Assembly (NCBI GenBank): GCA_027036915.1
Contig: JALWCD010000247.1
Span: 1 to 5,809, forward strand
Direction: 5' to 3'
DNA length: 5,809 nt
Origin: Thermodesulfatator sp.
GTDB lineage: Bacteria > Desulfobacterota > Thermodesulfobacteria > Thermodesulfobacteriales > Thermodesulfobacteriaceae
Shown here: positions 5,032 to 5,809 of the stretch, in pieces
Position numbering within the stretch: position 1 is the first letter of the stretch
How the letters are laid out: each line of letters begins with the position of its first letter
The notes under the pieces: generated by a model
The model's input: only the letters and a program-made list of their open reading frames with translations
Told to the model about the DNA's origin: nothing
Databases searched by the model: none
Made by a program: the position numbers and the translations under genes

Positions 5032-5809
5032 GTTCGTCATGCGGCGTAATCCTTTCGAGATCCTGGGGCTTTCTCCCCGGATAGTGAAGGAACTGGATGA
5101 GGAAAGCCTCTTCCGGCTGGTCAAGGCCTGTTACCGGGCCCTCCAGCAGGTGCATCATCCGGATCTCTCCTCCGGTTCGGGGAAGAAGGCCCTGGAATTG
5201 AACCTGGCCTTTGAGGCCCTGAATCTCGCCAAGAATCCGGAGTCCTTCCGGAAATACCGTCAGGCCTACATAAAACGTCTCTCCCGGAAGACCCTGCGAA
5301 ACCAGATCGAGGAGCTGGCCCTCAGGCTGGGACGGGCCTTTCGGGAAAGAGATCACCTGGAAGAGGCCTTCTGGGAAAATTTGCTTCTAAGGGCCCGTGA
5401 GGGGCATCTGATCCACCCTCGCCCCCGGAAGATCCGGATAAGAGTTTACGATCTGGCCCTTAAATACCGTCTTCCTTATCCCGTTTTCGGGCCGAAAGCC
5501 CCTTTCAAGGAATTTCTCTTCGACGATCAGGGAGATCTCTACCTCAGAGTTTCGCCCAAACACCCTCCCCGCAAAATTTCCGGTCTCAAGATGGTGGGCT
5601 GTGTGCCCCGGGACAAGATCGAACCCTGGTTGCTTCTGGAAAAAACCCCGGGCGAGGAGGGACTTCTGCCTGAGGACTATCTCCGGGTCGAAACCTTTCG
5701 CCGGGCCTGTCTGCCCTATCTCAAACCCAGGATCTTACCCAACGGCTACCTCTTTTCCTTCCGTCATGAGGACCATTCCCGCGTCTATCTTGAGGGGCTG
5801 GTTATGGGA
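5030..5809 (+). CDS. J-domain (DnaJ-like) protein with an unrecognised C-terminal region, 3' truncated by the window edge
   Basis: The frame is open from ATG 5030 to the right edge (260 codons seen). The N-terminus is a J domain: NPFEILGL at 7-14, a helix ending in ACYRALQQV (33-41), the HPD motif at 43-45, then helix III (about 52-68) and FRKYRQAY (73-80). J domains stimulate Hsp70/DnaK ATPase through HPD, so a DnaK partner is expected. The loop between helices I and II is about eight residues longer than in E. coli DnaJ. No Gly/Phe linker and no CxxCxGxG zinc fingers appear in the part seen. Residues 85-260 are unrecognised; they have a helical part and then a basic, mixed strand-rich part with several Pro. 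The start may instead be ATG 5039 (three residues shorter). Neither start has a Shine-Dalgarno. It lies 42 bp after ampG and may have its own promoter. Confidence 0.78.
   Translation, partial: MFVMRRNPFEILGLSPRIVKELDEESLFRLVKACYRALQQVHHPDLSSGSGKKALELNLAFEALNLAKNPESFRKYRQAYIKRLSRKTLRNQIEELALRLGRAFRERDHLEEAFWENLLLRAREGHLIHPRPRKIRIRVYDLALKYRLPYPVFGPKAPFKEFLFDDQGDLYLRVSPKHPPRKISGLKMVGCVPRDKIEPWLLLEKTPGEEGLLPEDYLRVETFRRACLPYLKPRILPNGYLFSFRHEDHSRVYLEGLVMG

Noticed and set aside
4844..5356. Minus-strand frames opposite the ampG end and the J-domain start
   Set aside because: They have no recognisable domains and lie antisense to a clear J domain with HPD motif.

Overview
The window is a densely packed, GC-rich (roughly 60%, estimated by eye) stretch of chromosomal DNA. 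It appears to come from a Gram-negative, probably thermophilic bacterium. The proteins are rich in Arg, Glu and Leu, genes overlap tightly, TTG and GTG starts are used, and an AmpG-type muropeptide permease fits an organism with an outer membrane. A Thermodesulfobacteriota-like lineage is my best guess, but this is an impression from style and not a proven assignment.

Layout. (1) The left edge holds the C-terminal reductase part of RibD (riboflavin synthesis) on the plus strand, ending at 325. (2) From 3070 down to 277 runs a four-gene minus-strand operon: an unrecognised helical protein with an HTH-like segment, nth (endonuclease III), an RluA/RluD-family 23S rRNA pseudouridine synthase, and coaE (dephospho-CoA kinase). 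Every junction in this operon overlaps (17, 8 and 13 bp), and the last two genes appear to start at TTG. The 3' end of coaE also overlaps the 3' end of ribD by 49 bp in convergent orientation. (3) A 151-bp divergent intergenic region (3071-3221) carries a perfect TATAAT -10 for the minus operon. It sits in a palindromic TTATAA that also gives a -10-like hexamer on the plus strand. (4) On the plus strand, an integral-membrane isoprenylcysteine/phospholipid methyltransferase-like gene (3222-3800) is coupled by a 4-bp GTGA overlap to an AmpG-like MFS permease (3797-4987). (5) After a 42-bp gap, a J-domain co-chaperone-like protein starts at 5030 or 5039 and runs off the right edge. It lacks the usual DnaJ downstream domains as far as can be seen, and its promoter spacing suggests a leaderless mRNA.

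Most genes are housekeeping (riboflavin, CoA, DNA repair, rRNA modification). The less ordinary parts are the first gene of the minus operon, the methyltransferase-permease pair and the unusual J-domain protein. I saw no tRNA, rRNA, CRISPR, insertion sequence or phage-like features, and I do not see convincing evidence of a new defence or mobile system.
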